From an uncultured Oscillospiraceae bacterium (GTDB taxonomy: Bacteria > Bacillota > Clostridia > Oscillospirales > Ruminococcaceae), in contig CAJTVI010000008.1 in NCBI GenBank assembly GCA_910579545.1, forward strand, positions 1 through 64,000: a DNA stretch of 64,000 bases, given 5' to 3'. A model generated the notes under the pieces. That model made no database searches. It was not told the origin of the DNA and saw only the letters and a program-made list of their open reading frames with translations. The translations under genes were made by a program, and so were the position numbers. Shown here in pieces: positions 10,720 through 19,036 of the stretch; the first letter of the stretch is position 1, and every line of letters starts with the position of its first letter.

Positions 10720-13284
10720 TTGAATGAAGATTTTGTGATGATCCCCGGCACCGGCACCAAAAAGATCGTGCGGGACGTCAAAAAAGAGATCGAATCGGCC
10801 TTTTTGGACTACTCGATGTCGGTCATTGTCTCCCGTGCCCTGCCGGATGTGCGAGACGGCCTGAAGCCGGTGCACCGCCGCATCCTGTATACCATGCACG
10901 AGCGGGGCAACGACCCCCAGCACCCCTACCGCAAGAGCGCCGACACCGTGGGCGCGGTGCTGGGCAGCTACCACCCCCACGGCGACGCATCGGTGTACGA
11001 CGCCATGGTCCGCCTTGCCCAGGATTTCAGCCTGCGCTACCCGCTGGTGGATGGGCAGGGCAACTTTGGCAGTGTGGACGGCGACCCGCCCGCCGCCTAC
11101 CGCTATACCGAGGCCCGGATGAGCAAGATGGCCACCGAGATGCTCACCGACATCGATAAGGAAACCATCGACTGGGACCCCAACTTTGACGAGAGCAAAA
11201 AGGAGCCCCATGTGCTGCCCAGCCGGTTCCCCAACATGCTGGTCAACGGCGCCACCGGCATCGCGGTGGGCATGGCCACCAACATCCCGCCCCACAACCT
11301 GCGGGAGGTGGTGGACGGCATCGTGGCCCTGATCGACGACCCGGACATCGACCTGGCCGGGCTGATGGAGCATGTCAAGGGCCCGGATTTCCCCACCGCC
11401 GGCATCATCATGGGCCGGGCCGGCATCCGGGCCGCCTACGCCACCGGCCGGGGCAAGATCACCCTGCGCGGCCGGGCCGAGATCGAGGAAAAAAAGAACG
11501 GCCGGTTCCAGATCATCATCACCGAGATCCCCTACATGGTCAACAAGGCCCGGCTGATCGAGAGCATTGCCGAGCATGTCAAGGAAAAGCGGATCGACGG
11601 CATCAGCTACCTCAACGACGAGACCAACCGCAAGGGCATGCGGATCGTGATCGAGATCAAAAAAGAGGCAAACCCCCAGGTGGTCTTGAACCAGCTCTAC
11701 CGCTATACCCAGCTGCAGGATACGGTAGGGGTCATCCTGCTGGCGCTGGACGACGGCGTGCCCCGCATCATGACCCTCAAGACCATGATGCAGCGGTATG
11801 TGGAGTTCCAGGACCAGGTGGTGCGCCGCCGCACCCAGTACGACCTCAAAAAGGCCAAGGAGCGGGCGCATATTCTGGAAGGCCTCAAGCGTGCGGTGGA
11901 CATCGTGGACGAGGTGATCTACGCCATCCGGCACTGCGGCGGCGGCACCGCCGAGGCCAAGGCCGCCATCATGGCCCAGTTTGGCTTTGACGACCCCCAG
12001 GCCGACGCCATCTGCAAGTTCCCCTTGGGCCGTCTGGCCGGGCTGGAGATCAAAAAAATCGAGAACGAGTTGGACGAACTGCACAGTAAAATTGACGACT
12101 GGACATCTGTTTTGGCCGACGATCAGCGGGTTTTGGCCATCGTGAAGGAGGAACTTTGCGCGCTGCGGGATAAGTACGGCGACGACCGCCGCACCGAGAT
12201 CGCGCATGTGAGCGGCGAGGTGGATATCGAGGACCTGATCCCGGTGGAGGACTGCGTGTTCACCCTGACCCATGCCGGCTACATCAAGCGCCAGGCCAAG
12301 GACACCTACCAGGTGCAGCGCCGGGGCGGCCGGGGCATCTCGGGGCTTTCACACAAGGACGAGGATTTTGTGGAGGAACTGTTCATTGGCTCCACCCACG
12401 ACTATATCCTCTTTATCACCGACCAGGGCCGGATGTACCGGCTCAAGGGCTACCAGATCTACGAGGGAAGCCGCACCAGCAAGGGCACCAACATTGTAAA
12501 CCTGCTGCCGCTGCAGAGCGGGGAGAACGTGATCCGCATGCTGCGCATGCCGGCAAAGGATGCCAGCGGCTACCTGACCACCGTGACCAAAAAGGGCTAT
12601 ATCAAGCGCACCGCCATCGAGGCGTTTGCCAACATCCGCAAGGGCGGGCTGCTGGCCGTGAGCCTCTATGAGGGGGACAGCCTGGCCTGGTGCCGCATCA
12701 CCACCGGCGAGGACGAGCTGCTGGTGGCCACCAAAAACGGCATGGCCATCCGCTTTGCCGAGAGCGGCGCCCGCCGCCTTGGCCGGGTGAGCCATGGGGT
12801 GCGCGCGGTGCGGCTGGCCGAGGGGGACGAGGTGGTTGGCGTGTCCATCCTGCGGGCGGGCGCCACCGTCTTTACCGTGACCGAGGGCGGCAAGGGCCGC
12901 CGCAGCCGCATCGACGACTACCGCCTCCAGAGCCGGGGCGGCAAGGGCATCCGCAACTACGCCAAGGGCGCTGTGGCCGGCATCAAGGTGCTGGACGAGG
13001 AGGACGACATCATCCTTATCAGCCAGGAGGGCATCATCATCCGGATGCACGCGGCCGACATCAACATCCAAAGCCGGTACGGCAGCGGCGTGCGGGTGAT
13101 GCGGCTGGGCGAGGGGGACCGGGTGGTCACCGTGGCCCGCACCGAGCACTCGGACGAGGAACCCACCGAAAAACCGGAGGAGGAGGCCGAGGAGCTGACC
13201 GGCGAGGAGCTGGCAGCCCTTGCCGCCGAGGACGCGGCCAGCGAGGATGAGCCGGAGGAGCCGGACGAGCCGGACGGGATCTGA
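10720..13284 (+). CDS. gyrA: DNA gyrase subunit A
   Basis: An 854-residue breakage-reunion subunit. The N-terminal domain has [20 protein letters not shown] and the catalytic Tyr in [10 protein letters not shown] (about residue 128). The C-terminal beta-pinwheel begins with the GyrA-box QRRGGRGI, essential for positive wrapping, so this is gyrase rather than topoisomerase IV. The tail after about residue 805 is strongly acidic (Glu/Asp-rich). The start is TTG at 10720 with ACAGGTG upstream; an alternative in-frame ATG 18 bases later lacks a ribosome site. Confidence 0.97.
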   Translation: MNEDFVMIPGTGTKKIVRDVKKEIESAFLDYSMSVIVSRALPDVRDGLKPVHRRILYTMHERGNDPQHPYRKSADTVGAVLGSYHPHGDASVYDAMVRLAQDFSLRYPLVDGQGNFGSVDGDPPAAYRYTEARMSKMATEMLTDIDKETIDWDPNFDESKKEPHVLPSRFPNMLVNGATGIAVGMATNIPPHNLREVVDGIVALIDDPDIDLAGLMEHVKGPDFPTAGIIMGRAGIRAAYATGRGKITLRGRAEIEEKKNGRFQIIITEIPYMVNKARLIESIAEHVKEKRIDGISYLNDETNRKGMRIVIEIKKEANPQVVLNQLYRYTQLQDTVGVILLALDDGVPRIMTLKTMMQRYVEFQDQVVRRRTQYDLKKAKERAHILEGLKRAVDIVDEVIYAIRHCGGGTAEAKAAIMAQFGFDDPQADAICKFPLGRLAGLEIKKIENELDELHSKIDDWTSVLADDQRVLAIVKEELCALRDKYGDDRRTEIAHVSGEVDIEDLIPVEDCVFTLTHAGYIKRQAKDTYQVQRRGGRGISGLSHKDEDFVEELFIGSTHDYILFITDQGRMYRLKGYQIYEGSRTSKGTNIVNLLPLQSGENVIRMLRMPAKDASGYLTTVTKKGYIKRTAIEAFANIRKGGLLAVSLYEGDSLAWCRITTGEDELLVATKNGMAIRFAESGARRLGRVSHGVRAVRLAEGDEVVGVSILRAGATVFTVTEGGKGRRSRIDDYRLQSRGGKGIRNYAKGAVAGIKVLDEEDDIILISQEGIIIRMHAADINIQSRYGSGVRVMRLGEGDRVVTVARTEHSDEEPTEKPEEEAEELTGEELAALAAEDAASEDEPEEPDEPDGI

Positions 13285-13335
13285 GCGGCCGGCCCGCCTG
13301 GCCCTGTTGGCAGGGCATATTTGCAGGAGGATGCG

Positions 13336-14571
13336 ATGAAGCTTTTGTTTCGGGATCTTGTTCCGGATCCCGCCCCGGCTTTGGCCAAAAGGCCCTTTAC
13401 GGCCGGGCATCAAAGGATGCTGGCGGCGGGCTGCTCCCTGCTGGCCCTCGCGCTGCTGCTGTACCACTCGCTGGCGGGCGGCACCCTGCTTGCCGACAGC
13501 CCCTACGACAGTTATCTGCTGCAGGCGCAGAACTGGCTGGCCGGGCGCTGCTTTATCCAGGATGGGTCCCGGTATACCTGGCTGGAGCTGGCCAGGTACA
13601 GGGGCAGGTATTATCTCTCCTTCCCGCCGGTGCCGTCGGTACTGGCGCTGCCCTTTGCCGCGGCCGGGCTCTCGCTGGGCAATCTGCGTGAGGCGGCCTT
13701 TGCGCTGGCGCTCTTTGCCGGGGTCTACCTCTGTTTTTGGCAGGCGGGCGAACGCCCGGCGGGCTGCGCCTTCTGGGCGGGGTTTGTCTCGCTGGGCAGC
13801 GGGGTATTCTGGCTTTCCTCAAGCGGCGGTGTCTGGTTTCAGGCCCAGCTGCTAAACCTCTGCTTTGTCATGTGGGGCATCCTGCTCTGGCAGCGCCGGC
13901 AGTACCCGGCGGCCTTTTTCCTGCTGGCGCTCGCGGTGGGCTGCCGGCCGTTCAGCGCCCTGCTGGCGCTCGGGCTCTACCTGCCGGCGCTGGCCTGGGC
14001 TGTGCGCGAAAAGCGCTTTGGGGAGGCGGCCCGCTTCAGCCTGCCGCCCCTTTTGGTTGCGTTCGCGCTGGGCTGGTACAACCTTGTGCGGTTTGGCCGC
14101 CTGTTTGAGTTTGGCCACCGCTACCTGCCGGAATTTATGCGGGCCGAAAACGGGCAGTTCAGCGCCGCGTATTTTTTAAACAACCTCAAAAACATCCTGC
14201 GGCCGGTCACCCTCAACGCCGCGCTGGACCTCGAGTTTCCCATCTTTGACGGGTTTATGTTTTTTGTGGCAAACCCGCTCTTCCTGCTCTGGATACTCGC
14301 GATGCTCAAAGAGGCCCGCGCCCGCAGCTTTGCCGGGCCGGACGCGGTGATCCTCGCGGGATTTTTGGTTTCACTTGGGCTGCTCTGCCTGCACCGCACC
14401 ATGGGCGGCTGGCAGTTTGGCGCGCGCTATACGGTCGACCTGCTGCCCTATGCCCTGCTCTTTTTCCTGCGGCGGGGCGGCCGGCTCCGGTACGGCCTGT
14501 TCGCCTGCTGGCTGCTGGCGGCGGGCGTCCTGCTGAACCTCTACGGCGCGGTATACATGCTCGGTATGTGA
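13336..14571 (+). CDS. Polytopic membrane protein, probable GT-C type glycosyltransferase
   Basis: A 411-residue integral membrane protein with roughly ten hydrophobic segments. The first lumenal loop contains DSPYDSYLLQAQNWLAGR followed by a RYYLSFPPVPSVLALP stretch, the layout of lipid-linked-sugar dependent GT-C enzymes with an acidic residue after the first membrane helix. I do not recognise a specific family. ATG at 13336 has AGGAGG five bases upstream, which decides the start. It lies 10 bases before a second GT-C-like gene and after gyrA, so the pair may modify cell-surface glycans or teichoic acid. Confidence 0.6.
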   Translation: MKLLFRDLVPDPAPALAKRPFTAGHQRMLAAGCSLLALALLLYHSLAGGTLLADSPYDSYLLQAQNWLAGRCFIQDGSRYTWLELARYRGRYYLSFPPVPSVLALPFAAAGLSLGNLREAAFALALFAGVYLCFWQAGERPAGCAFWAGFVSLGSGVFWLSSSGGVWFQAQLLNLCFVMWGILLWQRRQYPAAFFLLALAVGCRPFSALLALGLYLPALAWAVREKRFGEAARFSLPPLLVAFALGWYNLVRFGRLFEFGHRYLPEFMRAENGQFSAAYFLNNLKNILRPVTLNAALDLEFPIFDGFMFFVANPLFLLWILAMLKEARARSFAGPDAVILAGFLVSLGLLCLHRTMGGWQFGARYTVDLLPYALLFFLRRGGRLRYGLFACWLLAAGVLLNLYGAVYMLGM

Positions 14572-14583
14572 GAAGGTGACGTG

Positions 14584-16071
14584 ATGACGGCGGGCGCATG
14601 GATCGGCCATCTTGGCAGCGGGCTGATGCTGGTTTTCCTGTGCCTGCTGGCGCTGCGGTGCGCCGGGCAGCTGGGCATCCTTGCGCGGGACCCGTTTGCG
14701 CGCGGCGCGCCGCTCCAGCATGGCCCGGAAAGCCCCGGCGGGTATCCACCCTCCCCTGGCCGGGCCGGCGGGCCGGTTTGGAGGCCCGCCGGCAGGGAAC
14801 TGCTGGCCGCTTTTTGCGGGGTGCTGGCGGTGCAGTGGGCTTTTGTGTTTGTTTGCTGGCTGGGCCTGCGCCAGCCGGGCGGGATGCCCGCCTTTTTTGC
14901 GCATGCCTGGCAGAGGTTTACGACCGCGGGGGACAGCCCGCATTACCTGCTGTTGGCGCGGCAGGGCTATGCGACCACCGGCGAGGCTGCCAAATACATT
15001 GTTTTTTACCCGCTTTACCCGCTGCTGATCCGGCTGCTGCATACCTTGCTGGCCCCCTTTGGGGCGGGGTGGGGATCTTCGGCCCTTTTGTGCAGCCAGC
15101 TGTGCTGGGGAGGCGCGGGCGCGGCGATGCTGCGGCTGGCCGGCCGGCATTTTGGCCCCGGGCAGGCTTCGGCCGCCGTGCTGCTGATGGCGCTCTATCC
15201 GTTTGGCTTTTTTGCGCTGGGCGTGTTTACCGAGAGCCTTTTTTTGCTTTTGTGCCTTTTGTGCATTACGGCCGCCGAGGAGTGCCGCTGGCCGGCGGCC
15301 GGGCTTTTTTGTGCGCTGGCGGGGCTTTGCCGTACCCAGGGGCTGGCGCTGCTGCCCGCCTTTTGGTACCTCTGGCTCAAAGCGGAGGGCGGGCGGCTGG
15401 CCTTGGCTTTGCGGCCCGGCCGCGCGCAAAAAGGGGGCGGTTCGCAAAAAACAGCCCATGCGCGCGGGGCAGGGCGGGCGCGGGACGCGGGCCATTTACA
15501 GGATACATACCCTGCGCGGGATAGGGGCTGCGCGCGCAGATGGGTGTTCCGCGCCCCAAAAACCCGGCCGGGACCGCTTGGCCGCGCCTTGCTCGGGCTG
15601 GCCCTTGCGCCGCTGGGGTATCTTTGCTATCTGGCGCTCAACCTGCGGCTGTTTGGGAACGCGCTGGTCTTTTTGCAATACCAAAGCGCGCCGCCATGGT
15701 ACCAGTCGATCCGGTGGATCGGCCCAAACCTTGCCCAGCACTGGCAGATGGCGCAGCAGTATCCGGGCCTTGCGCCCTTTCTTTACCATTCCCAGCTTGC
15801 CCTGTATTTTATCGCGATCGCCATGCTGCTCTGGGGGGTATTGGCCGGCCAGCCGGTGCATTGGCTGGTCTGGGGCGGCGGATATCTGGGGATGTGCTAT
15901 CTCTCCAGCTGGCTGATCAGCGGCAGCCGGTATGTGTTTGGCTGCCTGCCCCTCTTTTTGCTGGGCGCGGGCCTGCCGTACCGCCCCGCGCGGCTGGGGC
16001 TTGCCGCTCTCAGCGCGCTGTTTTTGTACAGGATGGGCGTTTTTTTCATGCAGGGGCAGGCAATCATGTAA
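14584..16071 (+). CDS. PIG-V-like membrane mannosyltransferase family protein
   Basis: A 495-residue polytopic protein. The segment TTAGDSPHYLLLARQGY after the second membrane region, then FYPLYPLLIRLLH and TESLFLLLCL, resembles bacterial PIG-V (GT76-like) mannosyltransferases that use polyprenyl-phosphate sugars. A poorly conserved, Arg/Gly-rich loop lies at about residues 283-335 between two hydrophobic halves. Its composition is unlike the rest of the protein and it may be an insertion. ATG at 14584 lies 5 bases after AAGGTG; a GTG immediately upstream is the alternative start. Confidence 0.6.
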   Translation: MTAGAWIGHLGSGLMLVFLCLLALRCAGQLGILARDPFARGAPLQHGPESPGGYPPSPGRAGGPVWRPAGRELLAAFCGVLAVQWAFVFVCWLGLRQPGGMPAFFAHAWQRFTTAGDSPHYLLLARQGYATTGEAAKYIVFYPLYPLLIRLLHTLLAPFGAGWGSSALLCSQLCWGGAGAAMLRLAGRHFGPGQASAAVLLMALYPFGFFALGVFTESLFLLLCLLCITAAEECRWPAAGLFCALAGLCRTQGLALLPAFWYLWLKAEGGRLALALRPGRAQKGGGSQKTAHARGAGRARDAGHLQDTYPARDRGCARRWVFRAPKTRPGPLGRALLGLALAPLGYLCYLALNLRLFGNALVFLQYQSAPPWYQSIRWIGPNLAQHWQMAQQYPGLAPFLYHSQLALYFIAIAMLLWGVLAGQPVHWLVWGGGYLGMCYLSSWLISGSRYVFGCLPLFLLGAGLPYRPARLGLAALSALFLYRMGVFFMQGQAIM

Positions 16072-16080
16072 AAGCGATGC

Positions 16081-16233
16081 GCGCCGCCCGCAAAGGGAGG
16101 TGGATGGCCTTCCGGCGCCGCCGCCGGGTCTGCGTGGCCTTCCGGCGCGCCGCCCATAAAGGGCCGTGGACGGCCTTCCGGCGCCGCCGCCGGGTCTGCG
16201 TGGCCTTCCGGCGCCGCCCGCAAAGGGCCGTGG
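16081..16233. repeat. GC-rich direct tandem repeat, about 65-bp unit
   Basis: Two full units (16081-16144, 16145-16210) and a partial third (16211-16233) share GCGCCGCCCGCAAAGGG, then TGGCCTTCCGGCGCCGCCGC, then CGGGTCTGCGTGGCCTTCCG. Inside each unit the word TGGCCTTCCGGCG occurs twice, so the unit is itself a partial duplication. It lies directly after the stop of the PIG-V-like gene and before the structured element at 16264. Confidence 0.8.
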
Positions 16234-16263
16234 GGGGCATGGCCCGGGTTTGGGCCGGGGGCT

Positions 16264-16411
16264 GGGAGTGTCCATTTCAAGGAGTTTCAGGGGCTAAAAC
16301 CGGGGGTGGGGGAGAGTTTCGAAAGGCTTTCGGGGCAAAGGCCCTGTTACCTTGAGAGGCCGCTCCCACGCACCCGGCCGCCGGGTATCTCTCTCCGGCT
16401 TGGACACTCCC
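16264..16411 (+). repeat. Structured ~147-bp element, copy 1 (upstream of mnmE)
   Basis: The element is bounded by a perfect 10-bp inverted repeat, GGGAGTGTCC (16264-16273) and GGACACTCCC (16402-16411). Inside, CCGGGGGTGGGGGAG pairs with CTCCCACGCACCCGG over 13 of 15 positions, enclosing a hairpin GAGAGTT-TCGAAA-GGCTTTC and a second hairpin GGGC-AAAG-GCCC. Two further copies occur at 46207 and 59967. Differences between copies keep pairing through G-U on the plus strand. It ends 66 bases before the mnmE start. Confidence 0.8.
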
Positions 16412-16477
16412 CGGGGGCTTCCCGGCTTTTCAGGGCCGGCCTCTGCTTTTTTGATCTCTTATAGGGAGGGGAATCGT

Positions 16478-17974
16478 TTGCAGGATACGACCATCTGCGC
16501 GCTGGCCACCCCGCCCGGCCCGGGGGGCATTGCGGTGGTGCGCATCTCGGGGCCGGAGGCCTTTGAGATGGCGGCCCGGGTTTTTTGCCCGGCCAGCCCC
16601 GGGCGGACCCTGCAGGGGGCAAAGGGGTACACCGCTTTGTTCGGCCACTTTTACCGGGCCGGGCAGCGGTGCGACGAAACGGTGGCCCTCTGTTTCCGCG
16701 CGCCCAAAAGCTATACCGGCGAGGACGTGGTCGAACTCTCCTGCCATGGGGGGCCGGCGGTGGTGGAGCAGCTTCTGGCCGCCTGCCGGGAGGCCGGGGC
16801 CGCGCCGGCCGGGCCGGGGGAGTTTACCCGCCGCGCCTTTTTAAATGGGCGGATCGGCCTGACCCAGGCCGAGGCGGTGATGGGCCTGATCTCGGCGGCG
16901 GGGCGGCAGGGCGCGGCCCTCTCGGCCGCCGCGCTGGACGGCGCGCTGGCCCGCGAGATCGACGGCCTAAAAACAAAACTCACGAGCCTGCTGGGGCATC
17001 TGGACGCCTGGGTGGATTTTCCCGAGGAGGATGTGCCCGCTCTTGCCCCCGGGGCCTTTTGCGCCGCCGTTTCGGAGGCGGCCGCCGTTTTGGCGGGGCT
17101 GCTGCGGCAGTATGGGGCCGGCGCGGTGCTGCGCCGCGGGGTGGACACCGCCATTGTGGGCCGGCCCAACGTGGGCAAGAGCACCCTGCTGAACCTCTTG
17201 GCTGGCTTTGAGCGGGCCATCGTGACCCCGCTGCCCGGCACCACCCGGGACGTGGTGGAGCAGGCGGTGTCTTTGGGCGGGAGCGGCATCCGGCTGAACC
17301 TGGCCGACACCGCCGGCCTGCGCGAGACCGGCGACCTCATCGAGGCCGAGGGTATCCGGCGGGGCCGGGCCAAATTGGAGCAGGCCGGGCTGGTGCTGGC
17401 GGTGTTTGACGCGAGCCGCCCGGCCGATGCGGAGGACCTGGCCCTTGCCAAAGCCTGCGAGGGCCGCTGCGCCCTGGCCCTGCTGAACAAATCTGACCTG
17501 CCGGCCCGGTTTGACGAGGGTGTGATCGCGCCGTATTTTGCCGGGCCGGGCGGCGCGGCGCTGCCGGGAGATACGGCCGGACAAAATAACATGGATGGGC
17601 GGGACGGTACAGCCGCGGGCGGCGGCGCCCGGCGGGACGGCGAAGAAAAGCCGGAGGCGGGGCGCATTTTGCATCTCTGCGCAAACGACCCGGCCCACCG
17701 CGCCCGGCTGGCCGCGGCCATCGAAAAGCTGCTGGGCACTGCTGCGGTGGATGTTGGCGCGGCGGCGCTGGTAAGCGAGCGGCAGCATGCCGCGGCACTG
17801 GCCGCAAAAGGGCATCTGGACGCGGCGCTGGCCGCCTGCCGGGAGGGCTACGGCCTGGACGCGGCGGGGGTGTGCCTGGAGGACGCGCTGGCCGCCTTGT
17901 GCGAGCTGAGCGGCGAATCGGCCAGCGAGGCCGCCATCGAAGAGGTGTTTTCGCAGTTCTGCGTTGGAAAATAA
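16478..17974 (+). CDS. mnmE: tRNA uridine-5-carboxymethylaminomethyl(34) GTPase MnmE
   Basis: A 498-residue GTPase that, with MnmG, adds the cmnm5 group to wobble U34 of several tRNAs. An N-terminal formyl-THF-binding domain begins DTTICALATPPGPGGIAVVRISG. The G domain has GRPNVGKST (about 227), DTAGLRET (about 271) and NKSD (about 337). The chain ends with the catalytic C-x-G-K (FCVGK). The start is TTG at 16478 with AGGGAGGGG upstream. Between the NKSD motif and the C-terminal helices there is a low-complexity Gly/Asp-rich insert of about 40 residues not usual for MnmE. Confidence 0.96.
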   Translation: MQDTTICALATPPGPGGIAVVRISGPEAFEMAARVFCPASPGRTLQGAKGYTALFGHFYRAGQRCDETVALCFRAPKSYTGEDVVELSCHGGPAVVEQLLAACREAGAAPAGPGEFTRRAFLNGRIGLTQAEAVMGLISAAGRQGAALSAAALDGALAREIDGLKTKLTSLLGHLDAWVDFPEEDVPALAPGAFCAAVSEAAAVLAGLLRQYGAGAVLRRGVDTAIVGRPNVGKSTLLNLLAGFERAIVTPLPGTTRDVVEQAVSLGGSGIRLNLADTAGLRETGDLIEAEGIRRGRAKLEQAGLVLAVFDASRPADAEDLALAKACEGRCALALLNKSDLPARFDEGVIAPYFAGPGGAALPGDTAGQNNMDGRDGTAAGGGARRDGEEKPEAGRILHLCANDPAHRARLAAAIEKLLGTAAVDVGAAALVSERQHAAALAAKGHLDAALAACREGYGLDAAGVCLEDALAALCELSGESASEAAIEEVFSQFCVGK

Positions 17975-18079
17975 ACGATTATGCGTTATTTTATGCCAAT
18001 TTCCGCCGCACGCAAACGGTATGCCGCGGGAGCCAGGCCGAGGGCATACTGCCCTTTATCAAGGCAAAGGAGAAAACCC

Positions 18080-18934
18080 ATGCGGGATGCCAGCCTCAAA
18101 ACAGCCCCAAGACCCCTTGACCGAAAAAGCGGATGTTCCACGTGGAACATTTTTACAAAAAACGGCCGGCCCACCCTTACCGACCGGCCCGGCAGCCCCT
18201 TTTTGGTCACCCGCCACAGGGTAGGGGAGGACCGCCCCGGCGCGCTGCGGCTGCGGGTCGTCCAGCTTACCGACCTGCACCTCCACCCCGGATACCCGCC
18301 CCAAAAGCTGGCCCGGCTGGCCCAGCTGGTCAACGCGCAGCAGCCCGACCTGATTGTGTTTACCGGCGATTTTTTGCGCCATGCCTCGCCCCACCCCCTG
18401 CCGCCGGGCGTGCTGGGGATCCTGAGCGGGATCAAAGCCCGGTACGGCAGGTACGCGGTGCGGGGCAACCACGACCTGCGCGGCTGGCCCAGCCAAACGG
18501 CCTGCTGCCTCAAAAGGGCGGGCTTTACCCTTTTGCGCAACCAGCAAGCGGCGGTTCCATTGCCCGGGGGCCGGCGGCTGGTGCTGGCGGGGCTGGACGA
18601 CGGCGTTTACCATCTGGCCGACCCGCGCACCGTGCGGGCGCTCAAAAAAGAGCGGGGCTTTAGGCTGGTGCTGGCCCACGAGCCAATGCTGGCCCGGCTG
18701 GTGCCCCCCGGCGCGGCCGAGCTGGTGCTGGCCGGCCACACTCACGCGGGGCAGCTGCGCTGGCTTTTTGCGCAGAATTTTTGGATGCCCACCCTGGCCG
18801 GACGCTGCACCCACGGCTGGTACGCGGTAAACGGCAACCCGCTGTATGTGTCGGCGGGGCTGGGCGAGAGCGGCATTGGCCTGCGCATCCTTTGCCCGGC
18901 CGAGCTGCCGGTGTTCGACTGCTGGCTGAAATAG
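18080..18934 (+). CDS. Calcineurin-like metallophosphoesterase (YkuE-like)
   Basis: A 284-residue phosphoesterase of the group that includes YkuE and LpxH-like cell-wall associated enzymes. Metal-binding motifs are in order: QLTDLHLH (D-x-H), FTGDF (GD), RGNHD (GNHD) and LAGHTHAGQL (GHTH). No clear membrane anchor is seen. The first 55 residues before the catalytic fold are not conserved-looking. The start at ATG 18080 is chosen because of AAAGGAG 7 bases upstream. The parS palindrome at 18134-18149 lies inside this N-terminal coding part. Confidence 0.85.
   Translation: MRDASLKTAPRPLDRKSGCSTWNIFTKNGRPTLTDRPGSPFLVTRHRVGEDRPGALRLRVVQLTDLHLHPGYPPQKLARLAQLVNAQQPDLIVFTGDFLRHASPHPLPPGVLGILSGIKARYGRYAVRGNHDLRGWPSQTACCLKRAGFTLLRNQQAAVPLPGGRRLVLAGLDDGVYHLADPRTVRALKKERGFRLVLAHEPMLARLVPPGAAELVLAGHTHAGQLRWLFAQNFWMPTLAGRCTHGWYAVNGNPLYVSAGLGESGIGLRILCPAELPVFDCWLK
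18134..18149. promoter_or_regulatory. parS centromere-like site (perfect 16-bp palindrome)
   Basis: TGTTCCACGTGGAACA is a perfect palindrome that fits the ParB binding consensus TGTTNCACGTGNAACA. It is within the 5' coding part of the metallophosphoesterase gene, about 5.8 kb before parA. An identical copy is at 23638-23653. Confidence 0.9.
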
Positions 18935-19036
18935 CCGCCCGCGGAAAGAAAGGCCAGGGTGTGCGGGCGGCCCCCAAACAGCCGGCCGCGGGCCTGCGGG
19001 GGCGCGGGATCACCAAAAAACAAGAGGGGAACTGTT

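Noticed and set aside
16352-16477. N-terminal extension of MnmE from an upstream ATG
   Set aside because: It would translate the structured repeat element; the TTG at 16478 has the ribosome site and the conserved N-terminus.
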